A DNA stretch of 64,000 bases from Topomyia yanbarensis (lineage: Eukaryota > Arthropoda > Insecta > Diptera > Culicidae), in NCBI RefSeq assembly GCF_030247195.1, contig NC_080672.1, positions 30,263,906-30,327,905 of the forward strand, read 5' to 3'. The position numbers and the translations under genes are program-made. How positions within the stretch are numbered: the stretch's first letter is position 1; each line of letters begins with the position of its first letter. Below the pieces are notes generated by a model. It made no database searches. It saw only the letters and a program-made list of their open reading frames with translations, and was not told the origin of the DNA. Below, piece after piece: positions 33,701 to 45,350 of the stretch.

Positions 33701-34571
33701 TATCGTGATCGATTTCCAGGGTGTGTATGTTGTGTCTATTGTTTGCAAGTGGCAGAGCATGATGGTTTTGTAGAATGCTTGACCTTTTCAAATGCAGGCG
33801 GAAATATGTAAAATGGTTAACAGTTATTCGAATCGTTGTCATCGTACTAAGAACAAAAATAATATTAAATAATCTACCCTTCGAGTAGGAACATTTGCAT
33901 CCAAAATTGCGACATCCGACTTAATAAACTATGAATTTTCATTAAACGTTCGTAATGAAGCTTAAATGGTTTGGCACACTGTTTGTGTATCCACGAGGAA
34001 AGCTTTCGTCTCCACCCGCATCGAATAAAGTTGCAGTACTTCAACCCAGGGCAGACAGTTTCAGCAGACAATTTTCATTTTGTAGCCATACTCGACGTTC
34101 ATTTTCGCCCTTCGTTCGTAAACCGTGACGTGACCTACTGTTTGTCTACCCCTTCGCCGAGCTTCTACGTCGGGCCACCCGACCTGACAACTCACTCGGT
34201 TCATTCATGAATATTTTAATCTAATTATGAAGTTTGTGCGATCATCTGGCAGCATGATTCTTGATTACGTGCTGTGCGCTACTGCATCCACTTGGAGTAA
34301 GTATTCTGCTTAAACCCATCCAGTTCGGTAGTGCTGTTCTGGTACCTAGTTGGTGCTACACAAGCATTAATTGGTATTTGGTAGAAAAGTGGTTGAACCA
34401 ATGAGCAGTCGGTTCGAAGGAGATTTGTCTTGCCTAGGAAATGGTTGCGCTTATCTAAATCGATGCAATTTAATCTACATAAGTTTACTAGTTTGTTATT
34501 TTTGTAGATTTCGTGCTGATTTGGGATCGATTTGATTTCGGGTTAATGAACGACGACACACTTGTTTTATA
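30791..34571. other. Unassigned stretch, partly GC-richer
   Basis: No gene or recognised repeat family over 3.8 kb. 31.6-32.6 kb and 33.3-34.2 kb have a more balanced composition and several overlapping short frames of 60-95 residues on both strands. None shows a domain, and the frames do not join into exons I can defend. Confidence 0.4.
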
Positions 34572-34575
34572 TTAA

Positions 34576-35094
34576 CCCTTTCATGCCCAACTTTTTTCTA
34601 GTACATGTAGGGTTTCAAAAGTATTTTTCCTTGAAAACGGTGGGGTCAAGAAACACGAAAAGCCTATTTTCATAAAGATAGGCGCTTCAATGACAGTGCT
34701 AGAAGCTGGTCAATGTTTACCTTCTAATGCTCAATACAATTCGCCTAGAATAATTACAATGGTCTAATTACGTGGAAAACGTAGCCAACGACAGTCTAAA
34801 TTGATAAGTTTTATCAGTTTTCAACAATATTACACCATAACAAAGATATATGAAAAAATCATTTTCCATCGTCAACGTAAACTGTCCCTGGCAGCACTGC
34901 TCCATCGGAATCCAATCAGACTAATTGCAATAACTTTAGTTCTAGAGCTGATCCTTGTAACTGTTAATACTCAAATTAAAGGCAATAATCACATTAATGA
35001 GTCTTACTTGTTTTTGTGAGCAAATCTCGCCTCAATCAAAAGTTATAGCTGTTTAAAAACGTTGTTGTCCACAAACAACATAGGCATGAATGGG
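34576..35094. mobile_element. piggyBac-type MITE, copy 1
   Basis: TTAA flanks both sides (34572-34575 and 35095-35098), the target signature of piggyBac elements. The ends are inverted: CCCTTTCATGCCCAAC on the left and GGCATGAATGGG on the right. The 519-bp interior has no transposase. A related copy lies at 55749-57627, sharing blocks such as AACGGTGGGGTCAAGAAACA and CGTAGCCAACGACAGTCTAA. Confidence 0.85.
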
Positions 35095-35296
35095 TTAAGA
35101 AGGAAAAATGACACAAAAATTTGCTTTTTCATTGCTTGAGTTGGGCTTGAGCTTGTGAGCTTGTGCGACCACCCCTGGCTGCTACTCCGTTATCGATCTG
35201 GACTAGCTGAAGTTGCACAGAGAATAAGTAGATAATTATGTTTGGGAATATCGAAACATCTTTCAATGTGCAACTCCTGGTAATCCTAAAGTATTG

Positions 35297-35677
35297 ATCA
35301 ATGCCGGCGCCGGCCAGGCCCGAACGTAGACCGCGGAAGGAAAGGGAAGGAATGGTTAGTCCGATACTTGATTTTGCTAGAGGCCGTATATACTACTGCG
35401 CACTCCACAAGTATCACAGGAGGAGGATATTTTTGTTAGTAAGAGTATAGAAGTTGGATCACTTCTTCTTTACCGACGCCAGAGAGGTGACTTCACTATC
35501 TGGACTACATATCGATCCACCAAACTTATAGACCGGGGACCAATGGCTTTACTTCCCTGCCGAAGGAAGACGTGATCACAGATTTTTTCACCTCAGAAAA
35601 ATCTCAACGACCTCGGCTGGAATTGAACCCAGGCAAATTGGAATGAGTGGCGGTCACGCTTACCACTCAATCACCCG
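35297..35677 (-). repeat. tRNA-derived SINE, second family, longer copy
   Basis: On the minus strand the A box (complement of CCACTCAATCA, 35663-35673) and B box (complement of GGAATTGAACC, 35619-35629) precede a body of about 300 bp. The first 100 bp of the body matches the plus-strand copy at 3247-3375. The 3' limit near 35297 is approximate, since no target duplication was found. Confidence 0.68.
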
Positions 35678-35689
35678 TATTTTATCTGT

Positions 35690-35965
35690 TTAACAATATC
35701 CGCAGTTTTGTGTATTTGGTACAACTCATGATTCACACTTCTGCACCACACTCAATTTTCGCATATTCCGCCGAGTATTGTCCGCAGCACTTTACGGTCG
35801 AAGACTCCGAATGCTCCTCTATCTGCCTCCCTCAACGTCTACGCTTGGTGGCCATAAGGCGAATTTTGTTCACGTTTGCAGGTTGCGGTACCTAAGCTGA
35901 TTACGTAGACCGTAAAATGCCCTGTTGGTAGCTGCAATACGTTGTTACCTCTTAGTCAGACGGAC
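35690..35965 (-). pseudogene. RTE-like reverse transcriptase C-terminal remnant
   Basis: Read on the minus strand from 35965, RIAATNRAFYGLRNQLRYR is followed by disrupted sequence and then blocks equivalent to the SLRP.. and VLRTILGG region. These are the conserved C-terminal landmarks of RTE-type non-LTR proteins. Stops and a deletion in the middle show it is dead. It sits directly next to the minus-strand SINE. Confidence 0.6.
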
Positions 35966-36130
35966 TACGACAATGCCCCCAGTCCCTGGTCAAGCTACGG
36001 GGACCGTCTGGGGTGGGCTCTCAACGGCCTCTTTTGCACAGGCGAGCTCGAGCGTGAGAGACGGAACTCTCAAGGTCGGCTATAGGGACACCAATCAGTT
36101 ACGCAAGATCGCGACTCGATCAAATTTAGC

Positions 36131-36600
36131 TTAATTTTTATTACCTACAAATCGTGTATGTCTGTGTTGCGGCCGGCCGGTGTTGACTTGATCTGATGCG
36201 GGTAGAAATTTTCCGATCGTCGGATGCGTGGTGAACGGAGGATGTCTTCGGCGTTCGACTTTTTGGGGCGGATGGGTTGATTTTCCCGATGAGTGGAACG
36301 TTCGCCGATGCTGGGCGAATGAATATGCGCTGCTGCTTTTTGCTGCTAGATCGGACGATCGCCAACGTTCCCAAGTTAACAAGGCAGCGGAAAGATGGAG
36401 CGTTCACTAGGCTGAGGGCTTGTTGGATGATTTTCCACTTCTGTTCTCACACGAGGTTTGCGTTTAACTCGGTCCACGTGACCGTTGCGGGTGATTCTTG
36501 TTCCGTACCGTCCCTTCGTTTGGCCGGGTACTATTTTCCTGCCCGTAAAGTGCGGGTTCGTTGGAGGTTTCACGAAAGAAACCGAATGGGTCCTGGTTAG
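36131..36600 (-). pseudogene. Possible LTR-retrotransposon (gypsy-type) integrase end
   Basis: On the minus strand the frame at 36376-36573 contains PHFTGRKIVPGQTKGRYGTR and ITRNGHVDRVKRKPRVRTE. This resembles the C-terminal region of gypsy-type integrases, where a chromatin- or DNA-binding tail carries an R-T-R-I-T..RNGH-like block. No catalytic DDE residues, LTRs or primer-binding site were found. A basic, Ser/Pro-rich frame (36131-36407) continues downstream. The assignment is tentative. Confidence 0.35.
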
Positions 36601-36959
36601 AGGGAAATTGGCGGATGGCTTAAGGTTATACTACTACACGGCGGTGAAGTTTTGCTACTGAGTCCTATCTAGTGGTGTTTTTTTTGACGCACCTGATTCC
36701 TTTTATAATTTTAGCTAGCTATCCTTTTTCCGTGTTGACCTTAATTGAAAGGTTTTTCAACACCGGGATTATAATTTTGCACTCAACTCTTTTCTTAAAT
36801 GTTCAGGTCTTATCGCTGGGTTGCCTTCGCGGTAAATGAGCCCAATGAATCGAATGACTAAGTAGCTACCTATCCTAAGCCAATTTCCTCTCTACTCTTC
36901 TCCTTTTTCCGACCTTCTCCGATTTTCCCCATTTTCCGGCAAATCAGCCAGTACATGTA

Positions 36960-38150
36960 TGTGTTTTGTATGTTAACTTAGCTACCATTAGGAGGGTTTG
37001 GTTGACATTATTAGCAACACTGTATCATGGAGCGGTCCGACTGGTCTTCAACCTGCTACCTTGCACCCCTGCCAACGCTGCTTGCATTGAGACAGGCATT
37101 CTTCCCTTTCGGTGGGCGGTAGCGGTGGCCGCTATGAGACGCTCTATGAGCATTTTGGAAAGGACATCAGGCGACGAATGCCTTCTGTTAGAAATGGTCA
37201 AGAAGCTTTACACTGGATTCGCTGGTGGCCGGCTCCCTGCGATTGGGCTTGTCTAGTTGATTCAGAACCCGTGGTCTTCCTGCGTTGCCTCAGTAAGTAA
37301 TTTACACTGACCAGTCAAAACTAGAGGTGTAGATGTGAGCGTCAGTGCTATAGAAGCTGGTCTCGCGCAACGCCTACCAACCGTTTGCTATGTCTTTTCA
37401 GCTTTCGGTAATCTCTGTACTCCAATCTGGAATCTGGATACTTTTACGTCCAGGCCATCGAGCTAAACAGCAACCAACTCACTATGATCTGTTAAGTCCC
37501 CGGATACTGCGAAATCAGCGGCAATGAGGAAGCCGTGCCAACATCGTCAAAGCCTGTAAGGAAAGGTCTCCGATCACGTCTCCAATTACTGAAGTAATCT
37601 ACAATGCCACTTCTGGAAGATAAAACTATCGATTGCTAAAAGGATAGATCGACATAGCAGAATCGAACAGAAAGTCCTTTCTCGACTGGGTGGGCCACAC
37701 AAAGATCACGCACACCCACACCATCTTTCGCACTAACCCACCAGTCTGTGGAATATGTAACTTCAGAACAACGGTCGAGCATCTCTTGGTCGACTGCTGG
37801 GAACAACAGAACCTGCGTCAGCAGCACAAACCTACCCATCTCTATTTGCGACATTCTGTCAAATGACCCAGACCGTGAGAATATTTGAATATTTTGTCTT
37901 TATAGTTTATCTATTTTCCTCGATGTTAGCTTATTTGCTGGTACTACTGGTTGTTTGTTTGGAGGTACTAGATGCGATCATTGTTGAGGGCGTAGGGCTC
38001 CTGAATGCAAATGTAACAGGAATTTTAACGTTAATCCTAAAAGTTCTAGTGGTGTATAAAAGCTGTAGTTTCGTTCTTTTCAAGAAAAATATTCGCGCTA
38101 TGGCAGACTCTTCTACCTTTATTAATTTAAATTATTGGTAGGGTGGTTCT
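36960..38150 (+). pseudogene. LOA-like non-LTR retrotransposon 3' part
   Basis: The open stretch 36966-37256 contains GAVRLVFNLLPCTPANAA, then GILPFRWAVAVAAMRRS and a hydrophobic and acidic segment, the post-reverse-transcriptase region of LOA/R1-like proteins. Broken sequence equivalent to an RNase H region follows. Near 37690-37850 THTIFRTNPPVCGIC and TTVEHLLVDC form the C-terminal Cys/His cluster, followed by LRQQHKPTHLYL. The rest to about 38150 would be 3' UTR. Several frame changes make it non-functional. Confidence 0.68.
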
Positions 38151-41002
38151 AATTTTACTAAATTTTCTGAAAATTGACTTTTCGTTCGCATCTTTTTAAC
38201 ATACTGAAGAATGTTATAGCGCATCGGGAGACTTCAAATGCTTTCAGAATTCAAAGAAATACGATCTGAAACAAGCAGAACCGTGAGACGGGAGAAAATT
38301 GGTCACTTTTTCAAAAGCTTTTTGAATAATTTCTTTCAATTCTAGTAGATAGTTACATTTGCATTTTTAGAACAAGTACTGGTAACCATAGATTGAAAAC
38401 GTCCAAATTGTTGGGTATTTTATTTCATTTTACTGTATAAATAAAAAACTTTGTGGTAAACTTTCATCGTTGTTTTCGGGGTAACTTTGATCAGCAAATT
38501 ATGTGTATCCAAAAAGGAAATAACTCTCGAAATGTTGTGTCAATTGTATATCTGCAGACAATACATTTTTATCGAACTTTTTCAGAAAATTCGTCGAAAT
38601 TAAACAGTTAACAATAAAAATTTCAAATATATTTACGATTTCTAAAAAGTGATCAGTTCAGTTGTAATTGATTGGTTTCATAAATATACGAGGAATTGTT
38701 TAAACAGATTGAAACGACACATTATACATTATATGAAGAAGCAATAGTTCCTGGTAGATGCTGCATATGTTTAAAATATAAATTGTTTCTTGTTTCGATG
38801 ATTTAGTTATTTTATTATTGAGTGTTACTGAAATGTCTCATTTGATCAAAGCTACCCCATTTTACGGTACACAGCATTGTACAAGAACCACGAAAGTAAT
38901 TGTGTGTTCACACCTAACGTAGAGGTCACATTTTTAAATTTATGACATCTATGGGTGATAAAGAAAAGTAGAGTTGTCAACTCGACGGACTCTAATCACT
39001 TTTATTGATCTTGGAGAATATTAATAAAAGTTTTAATAAATAGAAAATATCAGATACATTGACAAGGCTAACGCACCCAACAACTTAAAATCGTGGTATT
39101 TTATAAAGCGAATAGCTGAATACCAATACCCTGAAACCATTATGAGATGAAAACAAGGGCGATGGTCAATGCTTACGTTTAATCTTGAAGAAATCTTAAA
39201 TACATTTAAATGTACAGTTTAAAGAAATTCTACGTCATTGCGGTTATGTTCTTTGTATTATTACTCTACCATTTTCTTGCAAGAAATTAATAAATGATTA
39301 TATGCAGCTTAGTTTCCATTTGGGTCAATATTGTTGCGATTCATGTTTTCTAAAATATATAATTCTTTTAACCGTTGAGACGATAATTGAAAATGGTTTC
39401 CATGATTACACGGACTACTCCAACGTTTCAAGTGGTCTCATCCTGCACCCGATTTCAAATAAACTCTGGTTCTTTCATCCTCTTCATCATCGTCAGCGCT
39501 AGTGAAGAATCAACATCAGAATTTCAATCCAACAACACTCAGCTCAAGAGAAAGGTAAACTAGAACCCCGCTGCCAATGTTTTCCAATAATGCGAAAACT
39601 ATGCTTTCCCACCCGATGTTTACCGGTATCTCGAAGTTGGTGTGCCAAATGAACCTCTTCAAGAACAAAATTAGCACTCCTGGAGAACAGCATGGTGTAG
39701 TAGCAGCAACGCCACCACTCACCTCTCGCACCAACAGAAAGGATCGTATCACGCCGGAGCATAAATCATGGCAGATGAAGTGGTTTCGCAATAATTAATT
39801 TGCTCTTTTGGATTTTACCCCGGCTCCTCGCGGGGCGCAGAGGTCTTCAGCCCGCCCTACCTACCCCTTTCTTTGACGGAAGTCGGATGGAGCCGATCAT
39901 CGCCGTGAGAAAAAGACAAGAGGCACCCTCTCGAGCTCTGATGTCGATTGCCATGATATAATAAATTTAAAGTCAATATTTGCTGATCAGATTGCATCGG
40001 CGGCGGCGGTAGCGGTGACGTTGGATGCCGGAAGGTCAATGGGCGGTCTGGAGTGTGCTTTTAGCTGATGAAATGGTGCAACTCGAGAATGCGATATCCG
40101 GAATGAAATTTAATTAGTGCAGGTCGGGAAGATGAGGGTTGTTCTGTGTCGGGGTGAATTTATTTATATATTGCAGCATAATGTTATGCTGTTGGGTTTT
40201 GGAATTTTCTTTTTCGCATGCCTTTCGAATAAAATAAGCTGTTATTATGTAACGAAATTGTGAATTCAGTTGCCAACTGTTCTAGGACGGCCCGAGCAGT
40301 TCTAGTAACTTAAAGCTGCCAGATATTTAGAGCGCTAACGCGGGCCGATTCTTAACCTCCGGTTGTTATATACATTCTTACTGAATTCTTTAAAATTAAA
40401 TCAAACCTGAAGCAGGGTTTTCAGCGTATCGAGACTGAAGTTTGATTTTTATTTGGTCCAAATTTTATTCACAACTGACAACTTTCATTTAAATACAGCA
40501 TTAGTACCTGGTAAGCGCAACATGAATTCTACATTTTCTTTTGCAATTTACTTATTGAAATGCTATTAACTTCAGCATGATTCCCTTGTTCAAACTATCT
40601 ATCTGCGTTTTGATATTATTTTTTTGGTATGTTTACCTATGAAATAGGTGAAGAAATTTATAATAAACTATTTTTAAATGTATAAAGATTTATTTAAAAC
40701 ATTATGCTTGTATACTGAAGTCCGTATCGAGTTCTATGTAGGGTATGGAAAATATTACTCAATTTAAAGAAGAATAGCTCATGTCAAAAAGAAGAAAAAA
40801 TATCCGCTGCATGTTTAGACCAATACCAACAAATATTTTAAATACAGGAATAAATAAACAGTATTAAACTTAATACAAACAAATCAGCTTCTTTACTAAC
40901 TATGTTGTATCAAGTAATGCTCTATAATGATTATTTAGACAAATAGAATGGGATTTTGTATAAGTATTACTTTTGGCTAAATAACTCTTGGGTCAAAACC
41001 AA
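38151..41002. other. Unassigned, mostly AT-rich DNA
   Basis: No gene or recognised repeat. 39.4-40.1 kb is less AT-rich and holds overlapping frames of 73 and 91 residues on opposite strands, neither with a domain. One of the two must be a shadow and both may be chance. Confidence 0.4.
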
Positions 41003-41204
41003 TCGGCCCAATGACATTCGGCCAAACGGCATTCAGCCAAACGGCATTCGGCCAAATGGCATACGGCCAAACGACATTCGGCCAAACGGCATTCGGCCAA
41101 ACCGTATTCGGCCAAACGGAATTCGGCCAAACCACATTTGGCCAAACGGCATTCGGTCAAATGGCATTCGGCCACACGGCATTCGGCCAAACGGCATTCG
41201 GTGA
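41003..41204 (+). repeat. 15-bp minisatellite
   Basis: About 13 units of consensus CATTCGGCCAAACGG, with one or two changes per unit. Because 15 is a multiple of three, long frames run through it on both strands (repeating IRPNG on the plus strand); these are artefacts. Related single motifs appear near 49.65-49.77 and 51.66-51.73 kb. Confidence 0.93.
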
Positions 41205-42565
41205 AGGATAGCATCGATAGATCCGTACTGGAAGAAATTATTTGTATATTCCGAGTGGGTTAGCCGCAAATCGATGCGTGGAAAATACCATTTTGAATTT
41301 CGAAATGCCGTCAGACATCGATTTCTGTCATCTACTAGTTATCCCGAATACGAAATAGCTACAAGTAGATTAAGTTAATCGATGTCTAATGGAAATATAG
41401 ATATTTTTTTTAAATTAAAAATTCCTATTTTTGATTGTGAAGCTTTTGATGACAAATATAACTAATCTAACCTTTTAGCACATATAGGATCCTGTTTCAT
41501 AACATAGGCCGGTAAGGTGGCATTAAAAGATTACCGAATATAGGTCTCGCTGTACGTAACTGGATATTTTAACTATTCACAATCATCTTACATTAAATTT
41601 GTGTAAATATTATTGGCATGAATAAAATAACAATTGATTTGTTTTTAGAATCTCCCATAAGCGACATTCGGGTTGGTTTCCATTATTCAATGTAGGCCGA
41701 TTAAATAAATTTGTGGCTTGAGTCACGCCTGTACTCATTTTGCTGTTAAATATTGATCTATTAAAGAACAAACACCGACTTAATACCTAACTTCGATCCG
41801 AATAGGGCACATAGGGATCTGACCTGAGCTTGAGATCAGCGTTGTTTGATTATAGGTGATTTACACCCAAAGTTAGGTAAGAAGGAATATGTATCGTCAA
41901 CTGTATTCTCACAACATAAACTGTTGGAAGTACATAGGAAAAAGTTTCTTCAAATAATGGATTCCACTTCTCCTTATTTCGATATTATTTCTTTAAGGAA
42001 CCCCAAGTTAGTGTGCGGTGCAAATCGACGTACCTCGATTTCGCCATCATAATCTTGGCTGTTTCATCTTGCTGTATTCGATGTTGTGTGGTCTGAAGTT
42101 CTTCACAATGATGCTTCCAGCCTTGGCTAAACTTCTGACGACCTTATCACGTTTTGGAGCTGTTCCATCATCCACACATTTGGCCTAATTCGATTTAGTT
42201 TAAAATCTGTCGCCATGGTAATTCACGTAGTAGAGGCATGTTTGTCTTCTGTAGTTTTCAGAAAGCAATGAGCAACCGGAGAATCGATATTGTACTGTTT
42301 GTGCAGTGAATAAGCAACAAAGCAGTTGAAATTGATTGCTTGTTTTAGCAATAGCTACAACAGAGTAATTTTTTGCATCTGATCTGGGAGAGATCAGAAG
42401 GTAAACTGAAGCATAGCTTACCAACAAAATATATATTTTAACTTTTATTCGTTTATTTCGCTCTGGTGTTATTTATTCAGTACCGTAGAATCGGTTTTCG
42501 CCAAAAAGGATCGGTACTGAACACTTCTCGGGTGTGTTCAAAACTGTTTCGACTAATTCAACTTA
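41205..42565. other. Unassigned DNA
   Basis: No gene or recognised repeat. Frames are short and lack domains. Confidence 0.35.
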
Positions 42566-42569
42566 AGTA

Positions 42570-42760
42570 GAGCATGTTTTTCATGATGTCCCTCAAGGTG
42601 CAATCAACTTTGGAAGTAATTCAGTTTTCTGACGATAACATTCTAGCTGCCAAAAGTCCTCAATATCGGCAGAGCCAGATGAAATGCTTTGCTAATGAAA
42701 AGCGCTAGTGCATTGTTTATAAGCCTTTGAAACTAAGTTTTAACCAATCGTTGTCCCAAT
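42570..42760 (+). pseudogene. Reverse transcriptase scrap with motif C
   Basis: The sequence around 42580-42690 reads as a decayed VPQGAINFGS-like segment followed by FSDDNILAAKSPQY. This resembles motifs B and C of a non-LTR reverse transcriptase, with the DD pair kept. Frames change within the fragment and nothing larger is joined to it. Confidence 0.45.
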
Positions 42761-42989
42761 CAGTATTTCTCGTGTCCTGCTACTTGTTTTCAAAAAAGAG
42801 GTTTAGCAGAATGTGGCGAATTAAAGTGATATAACCTAGATATGCGCTGGATCAAAGTTATTCGAGATTATAGCCGGAAACGTATTATTCTGTGAGACCA
42901 AGAATCAACATGTTTTTTCCGGTAATTCAGAAACTACCAACTTACCCCCATTAACTTCACATTGTATGGAACATATGGAAGATGGATTA

Positions 42990-44200
42990 TAGATAGACAC
43001 TGTGTAATATACCACAAGGCGACGTTCAACCGGGTAGACCACTCTCTCCTACTGGTAAAGATTGAACGATTGGGCACATCGCCTGCTTTCATTAGATGGT
43101 TTAGGTCATATCTGGTCATAGATCGTGCTTTATATGTGAAATTGAGAACAATGAATCAAATATAGTTTGATCAACACGTCGACTGTGCCTCAAGGAAACA
43201 ACCCAGGATCTTTGCTATTTTTGCTGTTCTTCAATGATGTTTCCTATGTGATCCAACCAGGATGTATACTTATATATGTTCACGACCTTAAATTGATTCT
43301 CATTGTACATACATTGTACAATGTGCATTGTACATTGTAAATTGCATATTGTACATTGTACATTGTACATTGTACTTTGTACATTGTACATTGTACATTG
43401 TACATTGTACATTGTACATTGTACATTGTACATTGTACATTGTACATTGTACATTGTACATTGTACATTGTACATTGTACATTGTACATTGTACATTGTA
43501 CATTGTACATTGTACATTGTACATTGTACATTGTACATTGTACATTGTACATTGTACATTGTACATTGTACATTGTTCATAGATATAGTTTAGGGAGACT
43601 GCAGCGCTGCCTACATAATTTCTGTGATTAGTGTTATCGCAATTTGTTGACTCCTAGTGTATCTAAACGCTCTGAACTTTCTGTTACACGCAGAAAAAAA
43701 AACCAATAGTGTAGCTCCAACTTTTTTTGGAGATTCACTCGAGAGAGTATCAGTCGTCAGAGACATTGGTGTTCTTCTAGACTCGCAATTGTTCAGAAGT
43801 CACTACTGCCATGTCATAACTAATGCAAATAGAAGCCTTGGCTTCATTATAAGACTAGCAAAACAGTTCACTAATCCATATTAGGCGAGGTCTGCATTTT
43901 TTCATATTTGGTCTATCCATGAAACTTCACTATCTATCGTCTGTCCTTTTACGAGCTTTTGGACTAACAGAATTGAAGCAGTGCAAGCAAGATTCCTCCG
44001 TTTTGCTTTGAGGTCCAGCGTTGGCGGATGTTGTGGGTGGTATGACTATTATAACCCACTTGAAAATATTCTTATAATTGGAAAACTGTTAGGCGTTGAT
44101 GTCGCACACTTGAATGGTGTACAGCCTCGGGCTCCAGCTGACCCCACGAACAGGATAGATAAAAAATCATCAAAAATAGATTACTTTGCGAGAAGCCAAT
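42990..44200 (+). pseudogene. Jockey-like reverse transcriptase, split by a microsatellite
   Basis: HKATFNRVDHSLLLVKIERL and IRWFRSYLVIDRALYVKL (43011-43130) are the motif A region. TVPQGNNPGSLLFLLFFNDV (about 43185-43240) is motif B, and a changed YVHDLKLI stands where YADD is expected (about 43275-43300). A 275-bp TGTACAT array then interrupts. The protein resumes with LQRCLHN (about 43597), the DSLERVSVVRDIGVLLDSQL and SLGFIIRLAKQFTNPY stretch (43730-43884), and VQARFLRFALRSS (about 43980-44015). Several frames are involved, so it is long dead. Confidence 0.75.
43303..43577 (+). repeat. (TGTACAT)n microsatellite
   Basis: About 39 heptamer units, uniform from about 43376 onward and slightly varied at the left edge. 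All three frames of both strands stay open through it and give repeating peptides, which are artefacts. It lies inside the reverse transcriptase remnant between motif C and the next conserved block. Confidence 0.95.
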
Positions 44201-44639
44201 ACAGTATTATTTGTTTTCAAGTGATACCAGATTCGGCCTCGCTTTCTGTTAGCGAAGTGAAATGTTTATTGATAAATAAAACGTGACAAGAAGTCATTTT
44301 TTCCAGTTTTTTCACATCAGGAACATTGTACTGCCCACGTTAATGTTCAGAATTAAACTGTTGTAAGTTCGGTTGTCTTAAAAATGGAGAAAAATTCGTG
44401 TGAAATACAATCGAGTGTGGATGTTCAAAAGTTAATTTTTTTACTTAATTTTCTAAAATGCAAAAATTTACCGAATACTTATTGGCTGTGGATGTGTGGT
44501 CTACCTATTTGCCATTAATCCGGTTAGAATCCGTGGTACAAAACGGCAAACAGATAGATGAACCTTGTCAACTAGGAGATAGTTAGGTAGAACAGGATCA
44601 GCGAAGGCTACCCGATATAAGTTTGATCTGACATAGATC
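44201..44639. other. Unassigned DNA
   Basis: No gene recognised after the reverse transcriptase remnant. Confidence 0.35.
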
Positions 44640-44930
44640 TTTATTCCGTTAGCTGTGACTGATGTTGAATACAATCGTTTACAGTCTTCACTTCAAGTAT
44701 GGGATCTTTAATACAGCCAACCTCGTACTTCAGCAGATTCTCGCGAACCAAACTCGTCTCGGTGACCACGCCGTCGATCTAAACTTCATGTGTAGGTAAT
44801 TACACGTGGTATGCCTTTGAAAAAGGGTCGTTGCTAGCAATGTGATTTGTTTGTTTTAGATTAGTGACCAAGAAGGGCGTATTAGGGCGAATCTTCGATA
44901 TTTCGGTCACAGTCGAATATCATTGTGTCA
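44640..44930 (-). pseudogene. I-clade ORF1 remnant, N-terminal half
   Basis: Read on the minus strand from about 44915, STVTEISKIRPNTPF, LVTNLKQTNHIASND, IDGVVTETSLV and RENLLKYEVGCIKDPILEVK follow the same order as in ORF1 of the 3.9-10.3 kb element, with about half of the residues shared. It has stops and lacks the zinc-knuckle part. It is one of three I-type ORF1 copies in the window. Confidence 0.75.
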
Positions 44931-45229
44931 GCGCTTTTCTTTTTTTTGACGCGGAAGAATGCACAAATGAAATATAATTTAAAACCGAGGAATCGATTCA
45001 ATTTCAACATCCGTTTGTGTATGTGGGGGGGGGAATCTTAGCAATGGAAAGTCGGGTCCAGAGAATAGGAACCGAAATTAAGGAATTTAAAAGAATATAA
45101 TTCTTAAAAGAATATGATAATATTATAAGCAAAATGCCTATATAAGCAAATTTAAGATGATCGTTTTCATTCATATCTTCCCTATAGAACCACACTAGTT
45201 CTTCATACAAATTTTGATTTTAAATTGTG

Positions 45230-45350
45230 AAGCCCCGTTCCATTTTTTTCTAAAATTCTAAGAAAGGTAAAAGCGGGCTGAAAAACATCTGATCTGGCAG
45301 GCTATTTGTAGATGTGGTGGAACGTACTCTTTTTTCGTCGTACCAAACTA
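45230..45350 (+). pseudogene. DD37E transposase scrap
   Basis: KHLIWQAICRCGGTY is encoded at about 45273-45317. It matches the KYxxWQAxCxCG block of the DD37E copies at 2.8 and 55.4 kb. Nothing else of the element can be seen around it. Confidence 0.55.

Noticed and set aside
36131..36600. A complete LTR retrotransposon
   Set aside because: Only an integrase-tail-like stretch is suggestive; no LTR pair, primer-binding site or catalytic triad was seen.
39516..39798. A host exon in either orientation near 39.6 kb
   Set aside because: Frames on both strands cover the same bases, with no domain and no clear splice sites.
41003..41204. CRISPR-like array
   Set aside because: Units are contiguous with no spacers, and the genome is eukaryotic.
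40956..41269. Open frames with IRPNG-type peptide repeats
   Set aside because: They are translations of the 15-bp minisatellite.
43215..43631. Several long open frames across the TGTACAT array
   Set aside because: A 7-bp stop-free unit keeps all six frames open; the peptides are pure repeats.
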